A stretch of DNA of 64,000 nucleotides from Burkholderia sp. WSM2230 (lineage in GTDB: Bacteria > Pseudomonadota > Gammaproteobacteria > Burkholderiales > Burkholderiaceae), in assembly GCF_000472445.1 (NCBI RefSeq), contig NZ_AXAJ01000001.1, positions 744,643 to 808,642 on the forward strand. Reading direction: 5' to 3'. Both the position numbers and the translations under genes were made by a program. Shown in pieces: positions 28,026 to 36,402 of the stretch. Below the pieces are notes generated by a model. That model was not told the DNA's origin and searched no databases. It was given only the letters and a program-made list of their open reading frames with translations. How positions within the stretch are numbered: the first letter of the stretch is position 1; each line of letters begins with the position of its first letter.

Positions 28026-28906
28026 GCAGGAACCTCCGCGGGATTCAGGACGAAGTCGTACTTGAGCGAATAGAACGGCGTTTCCACTTTTGAACCGTCC
28101 GGGGCAACGCCGCTGTCGTGCTTGACCCATTTGGTGATGAGCGTTGACCGGACCCCGAAAACCGCGTCGGAATCGAGATATTGGTCGCCGTCGCGAAACA
28201 CATGGGTAATCAGCGTCTCGTATCCGGGCATCTTGATCATGAAATGCAGGTGAGCCGGACGCCAGGGATGACGGCCGAGTGCTTCCAGCATTCGTCCCAC
28301 AGGCCCGTCGTGAGGAATGGGATAGGCCTCGGCGAGAATGGAACGGAAATGGAACCGGCCGTCGTGACCGCTGTGCAGTCTGCCGCGCGCCTGATGGACT
28401 GAGGAATTCGCATTTTCGGACGACTTCTGCACGTCGTAGAATCCGTCCTCGTCGGATTGCCACACGTCGATTTGCGCACCGGCCAGCGGCGTGCCGTCGA
28501 GGCTTCGAATCTGGCCGCTCACAAAGCACGGCTCGCCGCGCGCGCCATTTGCGATGTCTGCGCCATTTTCATACTCCGGCGCCCCCTCGACGTAGAAGGG
28601 ACCGAAGACGGTCGCCTCCGTGCATTCGGTCGGCTTCTTGTTATTCTGAGCCATCACAAGCATCGAAAGCCCGAGCGTGTCCGACAGGAGAATGAACTCC
28701 TGGCGCTTGTCGTCAGTGATATGGCCGCACTCGGTCAAAAACTGGATGGCCTTGAACCACTCTGCCTCGGTCAGTTTCACCTCCCGGGCGAAGCTATGAA
28801 GATGCTGCACCAGGCTGGTGAAGATCGTACGAAGCCTGCCGTCGCAGCGTTCGTCCATCGACGCCAGTACCGCCTGGGTGATGGTGTCCTCATTGATGTT
28901 GCGCAT
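28022..28906 (-). CDS. Hydroxyquinol 1,2-dioxygenase (intradiol)
   Basis: This 294-residue intradiol dioxygenase would cleave hydroxyquinol (benzene-1,2,4-triol) to maleylacetate with Fe(III) and O2. All four iron ligands are visible: Y157 (DGFYDVQ), Y195 (AYPIPHDGPVG), H219 and H221 (RPAHLHFMI). The N-terminal dimerisation helices of the catechol/hydroxyquinol dioxygenase family are present, and YPIPxDGPVG together with RPAHLHFMI favours hydroxyquinol over catechol. The ATG at 28906 has TAGGAGAC upstream. It opens a six-gene operon ending in maleylacetate reductase. A divergent LysR gene starts 110 bases away, with an operator-like sequence in the gap. Confidence 0.9.
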   Translation of the reverse strand: MRNINEDTITQAVLASMDERCDGRLRTIFTSLVQHLHSFAREVKLTEAEWFKAIQFLTECGHITDDKRQEFILLSDTLGLSMLVMAQNNKKPTECTEATVFGPFYVEGAPEYENGADIANGARGEPCFVSGQIRSLDGTPLAGAQIDVWQSDEDGFYDVQKSSENANSSVHQARGRLHSGHDGRFHFRSILAEAYPIPHDGPVGRMLEALGRHPWRPAHLHFMIKMPGYETLITHVFRDGDQYLDSDAVFGVRSTLITKWVKHDSGVAPDGSKVETPFYSLKYDFVLNPAEVPA

Positions 28907-28980
28907 CGCTGTGTCTCCTAGTGCGCGTGTACGAGACGACAGGGTAATAGCCCCGTAAGAGGAAAAAAATGCGCTATAGT

Positions 28981-29004
28981 GAAATGACATTTCCGCTAGG
29001 TGGA
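28981..29004. promoter_or_regulatory. Operator-like site in the dioxygenase/LysR divergent region
   Basis: GAAATGACATTTC (28981-28993) is a perfect dyad with 6-base arms. Overlapping it, ATTTCCGCTAGGTGGA (28989-29004) matches 15 of 16 bases of 30034-30049, upstream of the SDR/ABC-importer set. It ends 12 bases before the LysR start codon, where autoregulation is expected. It probably binds the LysR protein encoded at 29017. Confidence 0.55.
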
Positions 29005-29016
29005 TGAATCGCGCGC

Positions 29017-29937
29017 ATGGACCGCTGGACCCAGATCGAACTTTTTGTGCTGACGGCTGAACTCGGTAGCTTGTCCAAAGCGGCTGAACAACTCGATATG
29101 TCCAACGCGGCAGCGAGCCGCACACTGAGCGCGCTCGAGGAGCGGCTGGGTACCCGCCTCATTGAGCGCACGACGCGCAGGCAATGGCTCACGGACGCAG
29201 GCGAGGCATACCGGCGCAGTTGCGTTGCCGTCCTCTCCGAGATGGCCGAAGCCGAAGCCGCGGCAAGCGACGCGACTTTGCGCCCGACCGGAGTCTTGCG
29301 AGTGACGAGTTCTGTCTCGTTCGCAACGCTGCACATTGCTCCATTTCTGACTGAATTCAACCGACGATATCCGAGCATTTCCGTGCAGGTGATAGCGGCG
29401 AACCGCTACCCTGATTTCATTGAAGCTGGAATCGACATTGCCATCCGCACGCGTGAGCACGAAGGCGATTCGGGAATTACGGTCCGTAAGCTGGCGGATA
29501 CCTCCCGCATCCTCGCAGCGTCACCTGCCTATCTCAACGAGTACGGCCGACCCGCCAGACCTGAGGATTTGGGCCAGCATCGCATGCTGGTCTACAACCT
29601 CGCTGTCGATCCATATCTTCTTCACTTCCGGCGCGGCGAGGAGACGTGCGACGTTCCGATCACCAGTGTGCTGGATTCCAATGAAGGTCAGGTCATCGTC
29701 GCTGCAGGGCGATCTGGCTTGGGAATAGTGATTCAGCCGCTCTATATCATTCATGACGACATCGTCGCTGGACGTCTCGTGCCCGTCCTCGAGGATTGGC
29801 AGTTGCCCCGCCTCACCATCAATCTCGCCTATCAAAGTCGCCGCTATCAGCCCGCCAAGATAAGGGTCTTCACTGAATTCCTGATCGAATGGACGGAACG
29901 ACGACAACTTGCCGCGAAGTGGCGAGCTGTTCGATAG
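29017..29937 (+). CDS. LysR-family regulator of the hydroxyquinol operon
   Basis: This 306-residue LysR regulator opens MDRWTQIELFVLTAELGSLSKAAEQL, and its helix-turn-helix (about 16-40) contains SNAAASRTLSALEERLG. The effector domain begins at GVLRVTSSVSFATLHIAP, typical of the large aromatic-degradation subgroup. It is divergent from hydroxyquinol 1,2-dioxygenase with 110 bases between, the classical LysR arrangement. No strong ribosome binding site precedes the ATG. The shared operator-like sequence in front of the plus-strand SDR/importer set suggests it controls both directions; its effector would then be a pathway intermediate. Confidence 0.88.
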   Translation: MDRWTQIELFVLTAELGSLSKAAEQLDMSNAAASRTLSALEERLGTRLIERTTRRQWLTDAGEAYRRSCVAVLSEMAEAEAAASDATLRPTGVLRVTSSVSFATLHIAPFLTEFNRRYPSISVQVIAANRYPDFIEAGIDIAIRTREHEGDSGITVRKLADTSRILAASPAYLNEYGRPARPEDLGQHRMLVYNLAVDPYLLHFRRGEETCDVPITSVLDSNEGQVIVAAGRSGLGIVIQPLYIIHDDIVAGRLVPVLEDWQLPRLTINLAYQSRRYQPAKIRVFTEFLIEWTERRQLAAKWRAVR

Positions 29938-30031
29938 AAAACGCGATCAGGCTCCCCTAAGCCGGGCCCCTTGGCCAGCTGTTTCGGGCAAGTACCGATG
30001 GACTTTTCCTGAAGATGTACCCTCTCGAAAG

Positions 30032-30054
30032 ATATTTCCGCTAGCTGGAAATAT
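30032..30054. promoter_or_regulatory. Palindromic operator upstream of SDR/ABC-importer set
   Basis: ATATTTCC (30032-30039) and GGAAATAT (30047-30054) are perfect inverted arms around GCTAGCT, itself containing the palindrome GCTAGC. Its core matches the site at 28989-29004 in 15 of 16 bases. It lies about 190 bases upstream of the SDR start. It is the best candidate for a shared regulator-binding site. Confidence 0.6.
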
Positions 30055-30245
30055 GATTTCGCGGAGGCGCATATTTCTTTGGGACGCGTTCGAATAGTCT
30101 ACAGCCATGTCGGAAGTTGCAACGCAGTGTTGCAGTGACGACAACCAAGCGGTTAGCGCCTGACGATGAGGGGCATGAAGCCGAAGATCCGCGCAGGACC
30201 CACGAACGCCGAACTGCGAAAGCAAATATAGACAGGAGATACAAA

Positions 30246-30962
30246 TTGGACCGACTCAAAGACAAAGTCGCTTTGATCACCGGGGCCGCACAGGGCATCG
30301 GTTTGACCGTGGCGCAGACCTTCGCACGCGAGGGCGCGACGGTTATCGCGGCTGACATCAAGGCGAGTGACTCAAAAGAGTTCGACGTTCAGCAACTGGA
30401 TGTTTCGTCCCCTGCGGACTGGTCGCGTGTAGTGGAATCGGTAATCGCCAAACACGGGCGCATCGATGTACTCGTCAACAACGCGGGCATCGTCTACTGC
30501 TATGAAACGTTGGATGGCACAGACCTGGACAGCTGGCAGAAAGTGCTGTCTGTCAATCTCACGGGCAGTTTCCTCGGAATCCAGGCTGTGTTGCCGTCGA
30601 TGCGCGGTATGCGCAAGGGTTCGATCATCAATTTCTCGTCGATGTGGGGCATCGTGGGCACTGCCGGCGCCGCAGCATACGCGGCAGCAAAAGGCGGCGT
30701 GCGCAACATGACCAAAAACGCGGCCGTAACGTATGCGCCCGAGAACATCCGGGTGAATTCGGTCCACCCGGGATTGATCAGAACGCCGCTCGTGACGAGC
30801 CAGCCGGACGACCTAAACGCAGAGATCATTGCCAAAACGCCGATGGGACGCATGGGCACCCCCGAGGAAGTCGCGAACGTGTGCCTATTCCTCGCCAGTG
30901 ACGAATCCTCGTTTATGACAGGTGCCGAACTCGTGATCGACGGCGGGTATCTGGCCCAGTGA
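30246..30962 (+). CDS. Short-chain dehydrogenase/reductase (SDR)
   Basis: This 238-residue classical SDR has TGAAQGIG (12-19), an Asp after strand 2 (AADIK) that favours NAD+, NNAG (78-81), catalytic S131/S132 (NFSSMWG), Y145 and K149 (AYAAAK), and the C-terminal TGAELVIDGGY. The TTG at 30246 was chosen because AGGAG lies seven bases upstream and it gives the family's usual N-terminus; a GTG/ATG start further out would add about 43 unrelated residues. It is followed by a Gfo/Idh dehydrogenase and a CUT2 importer, so oxidation of a sugar or polyol hydroxyl is likely. Operator-like palindromic DNA lies upstream. Confidence 0.87.
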   Translation: MDRLKDKVALITGAAQGIGLTVAQTFAREGATVIAADIKASDSKEFDVQQLDVSSPADWSRVVESVIAKHGRIDVLVNNAGIVYCYETLDGTDLDSWQKVLSVNLTGSFLGIQAVLPSMRGMRKGSIINFSSMWGIVGTAGAAAYAAAKGGVRNMTKNAAVTYAPENIRVNSVHPGLIRTPLVTSQPDDLNAEIIAKTPMGRMGTPEEVANVCLFLASDESSFMTGAELVIDGGYLAQ

Positions 30963-31109
30963 GCGCCCGCGAACGTACGCGTTGACTCGCCGCCTCACAG
31001 TTTCAAAAACCGAAGTGCTTCTATCGACGTCGCCCCGTGCTTCTTTGCACGATTGGCAAAACTTCAAACAGCCTCAGGTAATTCTGCAGGCACAAAGCAG
31101 GTGAAACGC

Positions 31110-32273
31110 ATGTCTACTGACCTTCTTTCTCAATTCGGCCGACGCGTGCGAGTGGGCCTTGTCGGCGGCGGAAAAGATTCCGTCATCGGTCGCACTCATC
31201 TTGTCGCCATGCGAACCGACGGGCTCTACGACGTTGTGGCCGGCGCGATGTCGATTGACCCTGAGATTGCGAAAGCATCAGCGCGGGCCGAGTTGATCGC
31301 TGATGACCGTGCCTACACCGACTTCCGTGTGATGGCGGAACGCGAAGCGGCACGTGAAGACCGAATCGACGCAGTTGTGATTGCGACGCCCCCGCAGTTG
31401 CACTACGAGGTCGCACGCGTCTTCATGGAGAAAGGAATCGACGTCATCTGCGAGAAGCCGCTGACCCGTGACCTCGCCGAGGCTCAACGCCTCAACGATC
31501 TCGTCAAGCAACATGATCGGCTATTTCTTCTCACCCATTGCTACACCGGCTACCCGATGGTGCGCGAAGCGCGCGCGATGGTAGCGTCGGGGGCACTTGG
31601 CAAAATCCAGTGCATCGAAGGCGAACTGTGCGCCGGGTTCGTAGTTGATCCGCAGAATCCTGATCGCCATTGGCGCTTCCGCGAATCGTCGATGGGCAAG
31701 GGCGTTCTCCTCGGTGAAGTCGGCTCTCACGCTCATCACATCGTTTCGTACATCACAGGGCTTCGCGTCGAGCAAGTGTCCGCGGAAATGACCACTTTCG
31801 CTGAAGGGCGCGAAGTGTATGACAACGCCTATCTGACGGCACGCTTCGAAGGCGGTGCTCGCGGCCGCCTCTGGGGCAGTTACGTCGCAGCCGGCAACGA
31901 TCACGGTCTGTCCTTCCGCATCTTTGGCGAGAAAGGCAGCCTCACGTGGGTCCAGGAAGAACCGGAAATTCTCTGGTTCAAACCTCCTGGTGCGCCGGCC
32001 CAACGTCTGGCTCGCGGCTACGCGACCCTCTCGCCGCAAGCCGCTGCTGCGACGCGCTTCACAGCCGGACATCCCGAAGGATACGCCCTCGCTTTCGCGA
32101 ATCTCTACTCTGATTTTGCAAAGGCTTTGATGGCTAAGCGTCTCGAGTTGCCGTATCAGTCATACCTCGACGGCATTCCGGGCATTGCGGATGGCGTAGA
32201 CACGATGTCGTTGATCGACGCGGCTGTCCGGTCCGCTGAGCAAGACGGCGCGTGGACAACGCTCACCCGGTAA
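31110..32273 (+). CDS. Gfo/Idh/MocA-family oxidoreductase
   Basis: This 387-residue NAD(P)-dependent dehydrogenase belongs to the family of inositol 2-dehydrogenase and glucose-fructose oxidoreductase. Seen are the nucleotide loop GLVGGGKDSVIG (about 16-27), the conserved Lys-Pro motif in CEKPLTRDLAEAQ, and the substrate-domain segment GEVGSHAHHIVSYITG with the active-site His. The ATG at 31110 has CAGGTGA upstream; a start 19 codons earlier is less likely. It lies between an SDR and an ABC importer for sugars. It probably oxidises the imported sugar, cyclitol or its derivative to a ketone. The GKDSVIGRTH segment resembles members acting on large or glycosylated substrates. Confidence 0.87.
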   Translation: MSTDLLSQFGRRVRVGLVGGGKDSVIGRTHLVAMRTDGLYDVVAGAMSIDPEIAKASARAELIADDRAYTDFRVMAEREAAREDRIDAVVIATPPQLHYEVARVFMEKGIDVICEKPLTRDLAEAQRLNDLVKQHDRLFLLTHCYTGYPMVREARAMVASGALGKIQCIEGELCAGFVVDPQNPDRHWRFRESSMGKGVLLGEVGSHAHHIVSYITGLRVEQVSAEMTTFAEGREVYDNAYLTARFEGGARGRLWGSYVAAGNDHGLSFRIFGEKGSLTWVQEEPEILWFKPPGAPAQRLARGYATLSPQAAAATRFTAGHPEGYALAFANLYSDFAKALMAKRLELPYQSYLDGIPGIADGVDTMSLIDAAVRSAEQDGAWTTLTR

Positions 32274-32378
32274 TCGAGGAAGCAGGGAGCTGGTGACAGA
32301 AAACCCGGGTTCGGATTCAACAGTCGCCGTCCGGATTCAGCCGGACAAGGTTAGGTTTGCTTAGTGTGTGACAAATGC

Positions 32379-32415
32379 CAGGAGATTTAACCTGCCGGGA
32401 GGCAGCTCTCTCCTG
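32379..32415 (+). promoter_or_regulatory. Nested stem-loop in the leader of the ABC importer
   Basis: CAGGAG (32379-32384) pairs with CTCCTG (32410-32415), and inside it CTGCC (32392-32396) pairs with GGCAG (32401-32405) around a GGGA loop. It lies 76 bases before the binding-protein start and is followed by an AT-rich stretch. It could be an attenuator, an mRNA stabiliser or a transcription end for the Gfo/Idh gene. Confidence 0.4.
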
Positions 32416-32490
32416 ACTTCGATCCCAGATGCGCCGCTCTCTTGCGACGCCTTGCTCATAGGTTTTTTTAAATCATAATCGGAGACAATC

Positions 32491-33414
32491 ATGTTCACGA
32501 AAATCTTACTCGGACTCGCAGCTAGCAGCTTCCTCGCGAGCGCTGTGTCAGCCAAGGACGTCAACTCGGTAGGAGTTGCAATCTATTCGCTCGGTGATCC
32601 CTTCCAGACTGCAATTTCCAAAGGCGTTACTGACCGGGCGAAGCAGAACAATCCGAACGCAAAGGTCATGACGGTCGCGTCGGACTACGACCTGAACAAA
32701 CAATTCGCCCAGGTCGACAATTTCATTTCGGCCAAGACCGACCTGATCATTCTGACCGCAGATGATCCGAAAGCGATACTTCCGGCAATCAAACGTGCCG
32801 GGGCAGCCGGCATTCCTGTGATCGCTGTGGACGTGTCGGCCGACGGCGCAGCAGCCACTGTGCAGACGAATAACTTCAAGGCCGGCGAGATGGCCTGCCA
32901 GTACCTGTCTGACAAATTGGGCGGGAAAGGCAAGGTTGTCATCCTGAACGGACCGTCCGTTTCGTCGATCCAGGACCGCGTCAAGGGCTGCCAGTCGGTG
33001 CTAAGCAAGGGCAAGTTCGAGATCCTCTCTGACAACCAGAACGCAAAGGCGACGCGTGAAGGTGGTCTGACGGTGATGCAATCCCTGTTGACGCGCTTTC
33101 CGAAGGTCGACGGCGTCTTCACGGTCTGTGACCAGGAAGCCATCGGGGCCGATCTTGCGGCCAAACAGTTCAATCGGAAGGATTTCGTGATCGTCAGCGT
33201 CGACGGCTCGCCTGAAGTGACCTCGCTTCTGAAAGCTCCCTCAGCGATTCAAGGGACGGTTGCTCAAAGTCCGTATTCGATGGCACAGACGGCATTCGAT
33301 ATCGGCAACGACATGCTGTCGAAAGGAAAGAAGCCTGCGAACCCCGTGATTCTGCTTGATCCCAAACTGGTCACGCGTGACAACGTTGCCACGTACAAGG
33401 GCTGGGGTGGTTAA
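32491..33414 (+). CDS. ABC sugar importer, periplasmic binding protein (CUT2)
   Basis: This 307-residue periplasmic binding protein of the ribose/inositol type has a Sec signal peptide of about 21 residues (LGLAASSFLASAVSA). Then follow VGVAIYSLGDPFQTAISKGV, the hinge and ligand segments VIAVDVSADGAAATVQTNN and VDGVFTVCDQEAIGADLA, and a TVAQSPYSMAQTAF motif near the end. It captures the substrate for the ATPase and permease encoded immediately downstream. GGAGACAATC precedes the ATG. Ligand identity is unknown; CUT2 proteins bind pentoses, hexoses, inositol and other polyols. Confidence 0.92.
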   Translation: MFTKILLGLAASSFLASAVSAKDVNSVGVAIYSLGDPFQTAISKGVTDRAKQNNPNAKVMTVASDYDLNKQFAQVDNFISAKTDLIILTADDPKAILPAIKRAGAAGIPVIAVDVSADGAAATVQTNNFKAGEMACQYLSDKLGGKGKVVILNGPSVSSIQDRVKGCQSVLSKGKFEILSDNQNAKATREGGLTVMQSLLTRFPKVDGVFTVCDQEAIGADLAAKQFNRKDFVIVSVDGSPEVTSLLKAPSAIQGTVAQSPYSMAQTAFDIGNDMLSKGKKPANPVILLDPKLVTRDNVATYKGWGG

Positions 33415-33507
33415 TCTGACCACCATCAATGCAGCGTAGATCTTGCTGCATTGAGGCGCGCACCGGCATTCGCGTGCGCGCCTGCGAGCAACACAAATGG
33501 AGACATC

Positions 33508-35049
33508 ATGCCTACCGATAATCGGATTCCTCTGCTCGAAATGCGCAACGTTAGTAAGACGTTCGTCGGCACGAAGGCACTTGATAACGTCGAACTGCGC
33601 GCGTGGGGCGGTGAAGTGCTCGCTCTCATGGGAGAGAACGGCGCGGGCAAGTCGACGCTGATGAAAATCCTGTCTGGCGCCTATGAGGCCGATCCGGGTA
33701 GTGAGATCCTGATCGACGGCAAGCCGGTGACGATCGCAGATCCGGTGGAGGCAAAGAAATACGGCGTTTCGATCATCTACCAGGAACTGAGCCTCGCGCC
33801 CAATCTCTCGGTCGCCGAAAACATCTATCTGGGGCGGGAAGTCTCCGTTCGCGGAGTGGCTAATCGACAGGCAATGTACGCGGGCTGTCGTGAAGTACTC
33901 GAACGCCTCGACGTTCCCTTTACCGCCCGTACGATTGTCGGGACGCTCTCCATCGCAGAGCAGCAACTGGTCGAGATCGGCCGGGCGTTGCACGCAAAGT
34001 CGAGGATTCTGGTCCTTGATGAGCCGACCACGGCTTTATCATCGCGGGAAAGCGAGCGGCTGTTTGCGTTGATCCGGCAATTGCGCTCCGAAGGTATCGC
34101 CATCATTTACATCAGTCACCGGATGGAAGAGGTCTATGACCTGTCCGACCGTGTATCTGTGCTGCGGGATGGGCGCTATGTAGGAACGATTGACCGTGCC
34201 GAGCTATCGGCTCAGGCGATCGTCAAGATGATGGTTGGCCGGGACCTGTCGACCTTCTATATGAAGGGACATGATGCCGGCGGTAGCCGTGGCCCTGTCA
34301 TCTTTGAAGCAAAGGACATTTCCGATGGCGACAAAATCAAACCGTGCAGTTTTCAACTCCATCAAGGCGAGGTGCTGGGAATTGCGGGACTGGTCGGATC
34401 GGGACGGACAGAACTCGCCCGCCTGATATACGGCGCCGACGAAAAGGCGAGCGGAAAGGTTTTTATAAACGGTCAGGAAGTGAGCATTCGTCAACCGTCC
34501 GACGCCATCAAGCACGGACTTGCGTACCTGACGGAAGATCGCAAGGCACTGGGCCTTTTTCTCGACATGTCGTGCGCGGAGAACATTAATCTGGGCGTCA
34601 TTCTTCGGGACGCACGCCCAGGCGGCTTCCTGAATCTGTCGAAAGGAAGAAAGCGCGCGAACTCGGCCTTCGAGCAACTTCGTGTGCGGGCAGCAAGCCC
34701 TCTGGTCAACGTTGGCAGCCTCTCAGGCGGAAACCAGCAAAAGGTGCTGCTATCGCGCTGGCTTCAGATCGGGCCGAAGGTGCTGATTCTCGACGAGCCT
34801 ACGCGCGGGGTGGACATCGGCGCTAAATCCGAAATCTATCGGCTCATCGACGACCTGGCGCGTCAGGGAATTGGTGTGGTCGTGATTTCGAGCGAACTGG
34901 CGGAAATCATCGGGGTCTGCGACCGCACGCTCGTGATGCGCGGAGGCCATATCGTCGGCGAAGTCGGCGGGCCAAACAACGACGCAATTACCCAGGAAAA
35001 CATCATGGCTCTCGCAGCAGGAGCGGATGCAACCCTAGATGCCGCCTGA
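33508..35049 (+). CDS. ABC sugar importer, duplicated ATPase (RbsA-like)
   Basis: This 513-residue fused ATPase typical of CUT2 systems has an N-terminal domain with Walker [13 protein letters not shown], signature [15 protein letters not shown] and Walker B ILVLDEPT. The C-terminal domain has the degenerate Walker [13 protein letters not shown] usual for this family, signature [15 protein letters not shown] and Walker [12 protein letters not shown]. The ATG at 33508 is set by GGAGACATC; an upstream start would add 19 residues. It energises import through the permease at 35071. Gene order binding protein-ATPase-permease with short spacers indicates one transcript. Confidence 0.93.
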   Translation: MPTDNRIPLLEMRNVSKTFVGTKALDNVELRAWGGEVLALMGENGAGKSTLMKILSGAYEADPGSEILIDGKPVTIADPVEAKKYGVSIIYQELSLAPNLSVAENIYLGREVSVRGVANRQAMYAGCREVLERLDVPFTARTIVGTLSIAEQQLVEIGRALHAKSRILVLDEPTTALSSRESERLFALIRQLRSEGIAIIYISHRMEEVYDLSDRVSVLRDGRYVGTIDRAELSAQAIVKMMVGRDLSTFYMKGHDAGGSRGPVIFEAKDISDGDKIKPCSFQLHQGEVLGIAGLVGSGRTELARLIYGADEKASGKVFINGQEVSIRQPSDAIKHGLAYLTEDRKALGLFLDMSCAENINLGVILRDARPGGFLNLSKGRKRANSAFEQLRVRAASPLVNVGSLSGGNQQKVLLSRWLQIGPKVLILDEPTRGVDIGAKSEIYRLIDDLARQGIGVVVISSELAEIIGVCDRTLVMRGGHIVGEVGGPNNDAITQENIMALAAGADATLDAA

Positions 35050-35070
35050 AACACAGATTTGGAGACAATC

Positions 35071-36093
35071 ATGAACAAGTCAACGCTTCGTAGTCCTGTT
35101 GTAAAGGACAAGCCAACCGACGCAGTCGGGATGTCAGCGCACAAGGTGCACGTTCGCCGGCTGATCAGTTCGATCGGTATGCTGCCAGTGTTGATCATCC
35201 TTTGCTTCGCATTCAACATCGCTACGCAAGGCACATTCTTCACCGGCCAAAACATTTCGATCGTCGCACAGCAGGCTGCTATCAACACAGTGTTGGCTGC
35301 AGGGATGACGTTCGTCATTCTGACGGGAGGCATCGACCTTTCGGTGGGCTCGATGCTGGCGACCGCGGCCATGACGTCGATGATCTGTTCTCTCGACCCC
35401 TCGTTCGGAGCGTTGGCCCTCCCGGTCGGACTTTTGACGGGTATCGTTCTTGGCTCGATCAACGGCCTCCTCATCGCGTACCTGAGACTTCCGCCGTTTA
35501 TCGTCACGCTGGGATCCCTTACCGCGGTGCGAGGACTTGCACGCTTGATTGGCAATGACGGCACGGTGATGAACCCGAACCTCAGCTTTGCGTGGATCGG
35601 GAATGCAAGCTTCCTCGGCGTTCCGGTTCTGGCGATCATCGCGCTTGCCGTTATTGTGATTTCGTGGGTCATTCTTCGCCGTACGGTGCTCGGGATCTGG
35701 ATTTATGCCATGGGCGGGAATCCTGCGGCAGCGCGTCTTTCCGGCATCAAGGTCAGCCTGATCCTGCTGTTCGTCTATGCCGTGTCGGGGTTGCTTTCCG
35801 GTCTCGGCGGTGTGATGTCCGCAGCGCGGCTCTATGCTGCGAATGGTCTTCAAATCGGCACTGGCTATGAACTCGACGCCATTGCAGCGGTCATTCTCGG
35901 CGGCACGAGCTTTGTAGGCGGTGTAGGTTCGATCTGGGGGACTTTGGTCGGTGCGTTGATCATTGCGGTACTTTCTAATGGCCTCGTCATTCTCGGCGTG
36001 TCCGACATCTGGCAGTTCATTATCAAAGGCCTCGTCATCATCGCTGCCGTGGCGCTCGATCGTTTCCGTCGCAGCGGTGAGAACCGCACCTGA
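35071..36093 (+). CDS. ABC sugar importer, permease (RbsC-like)
   Basis: This 340-residue inner-membrane permease of the BPD_transp_2 family has about 8-10 hydrophobic segments. Landmarks are AAGMTFVILTGGIDLSVGSML, the internal GGNPAAARLSGI loop and the C-terminal DAIAAVILGGTSFVGG, the coupling region of CUT2 permeases. The ATG at 35071 follows GGAGACAATC, the same 10 bases as before the binding-protein gene; an upstream ATG at 35059 is less likely. It starts 21 bases after the ATPase stop. It is the last gene of the importer. Confidence 0.92.
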   Translation: MNKSTLRSPVVKDKPTDAVGMSAHKVHVRRLISSIGMLPVLIILCFAFNIATQGTFFTGQNISIVAQQAAINTVLAAGMTFVILTGGIDLSVGSMLATAAMTSMICSLDPSFGALALPVGLLTGIVLGSINGLLIAYLRLPPFIVTLGSLTAVRGLARLIGNDGTVMNPNLSFAWIGNASFLGVPVLAIIALAVIVISWVILRRTVLGIWIYAMGGNPAAARLSGIKVSLILLFVYAVSGLLSGLGGVMSAARLYAANGLQIGTGYELDAIAAVILGGTSFVGGVGSIWGTLVGALIIAVLSNGLVILGVSDIWQFIIKGLVIIAAVALDRFRRSGENRT

Positions 36094-36402
36094 TCAGTAA
36101 TAACCGCGAGCGAAGCGCGCCATTGGTGGATTGGTCGCGTTTCGATTTGCGTCCTAACGAAGCAACCTGAAATCTGACGCTGACGTATGTCAAGCGTCTG
36201 TCTTGGCGCGCCGTAGTTCGTGCACGTTGATTGGCCCGGACTGGTAAGCACCTTTTCGTGCAGTCCCCACGCTGATCCAGTCCGGAAGTCAACTCCAAGG
36301 TTACTTAGAGAACAGGAATGCGAAGACGCAATGTTAGGTCTATTAGCAGCACGAATTAACAATAAATAAGTGATCAACCAGGTTTGGAGATAGGAGAAAA
36401 AG
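36094..36402. other. Intergenic region between permease and porin
   Basis: No gene was recognised. CCGGACTGG (36236-36244) and CCAGTCCGG (36277-36285) form a perfect 9-base inverted repeat with a 32-base spacer, which may be an operator or a long hairpin. The last 60 bases are AT-rich and probably hold the porin promoter. Confidence 0.4.

Noticed and set aside
27645..28529. 294-codon reading of the Dabb gene frame
   Set aside because: The first 168 codons overlap the dioxygenase gene out of frame; the Dabb domain begins at the ATG at 28025.
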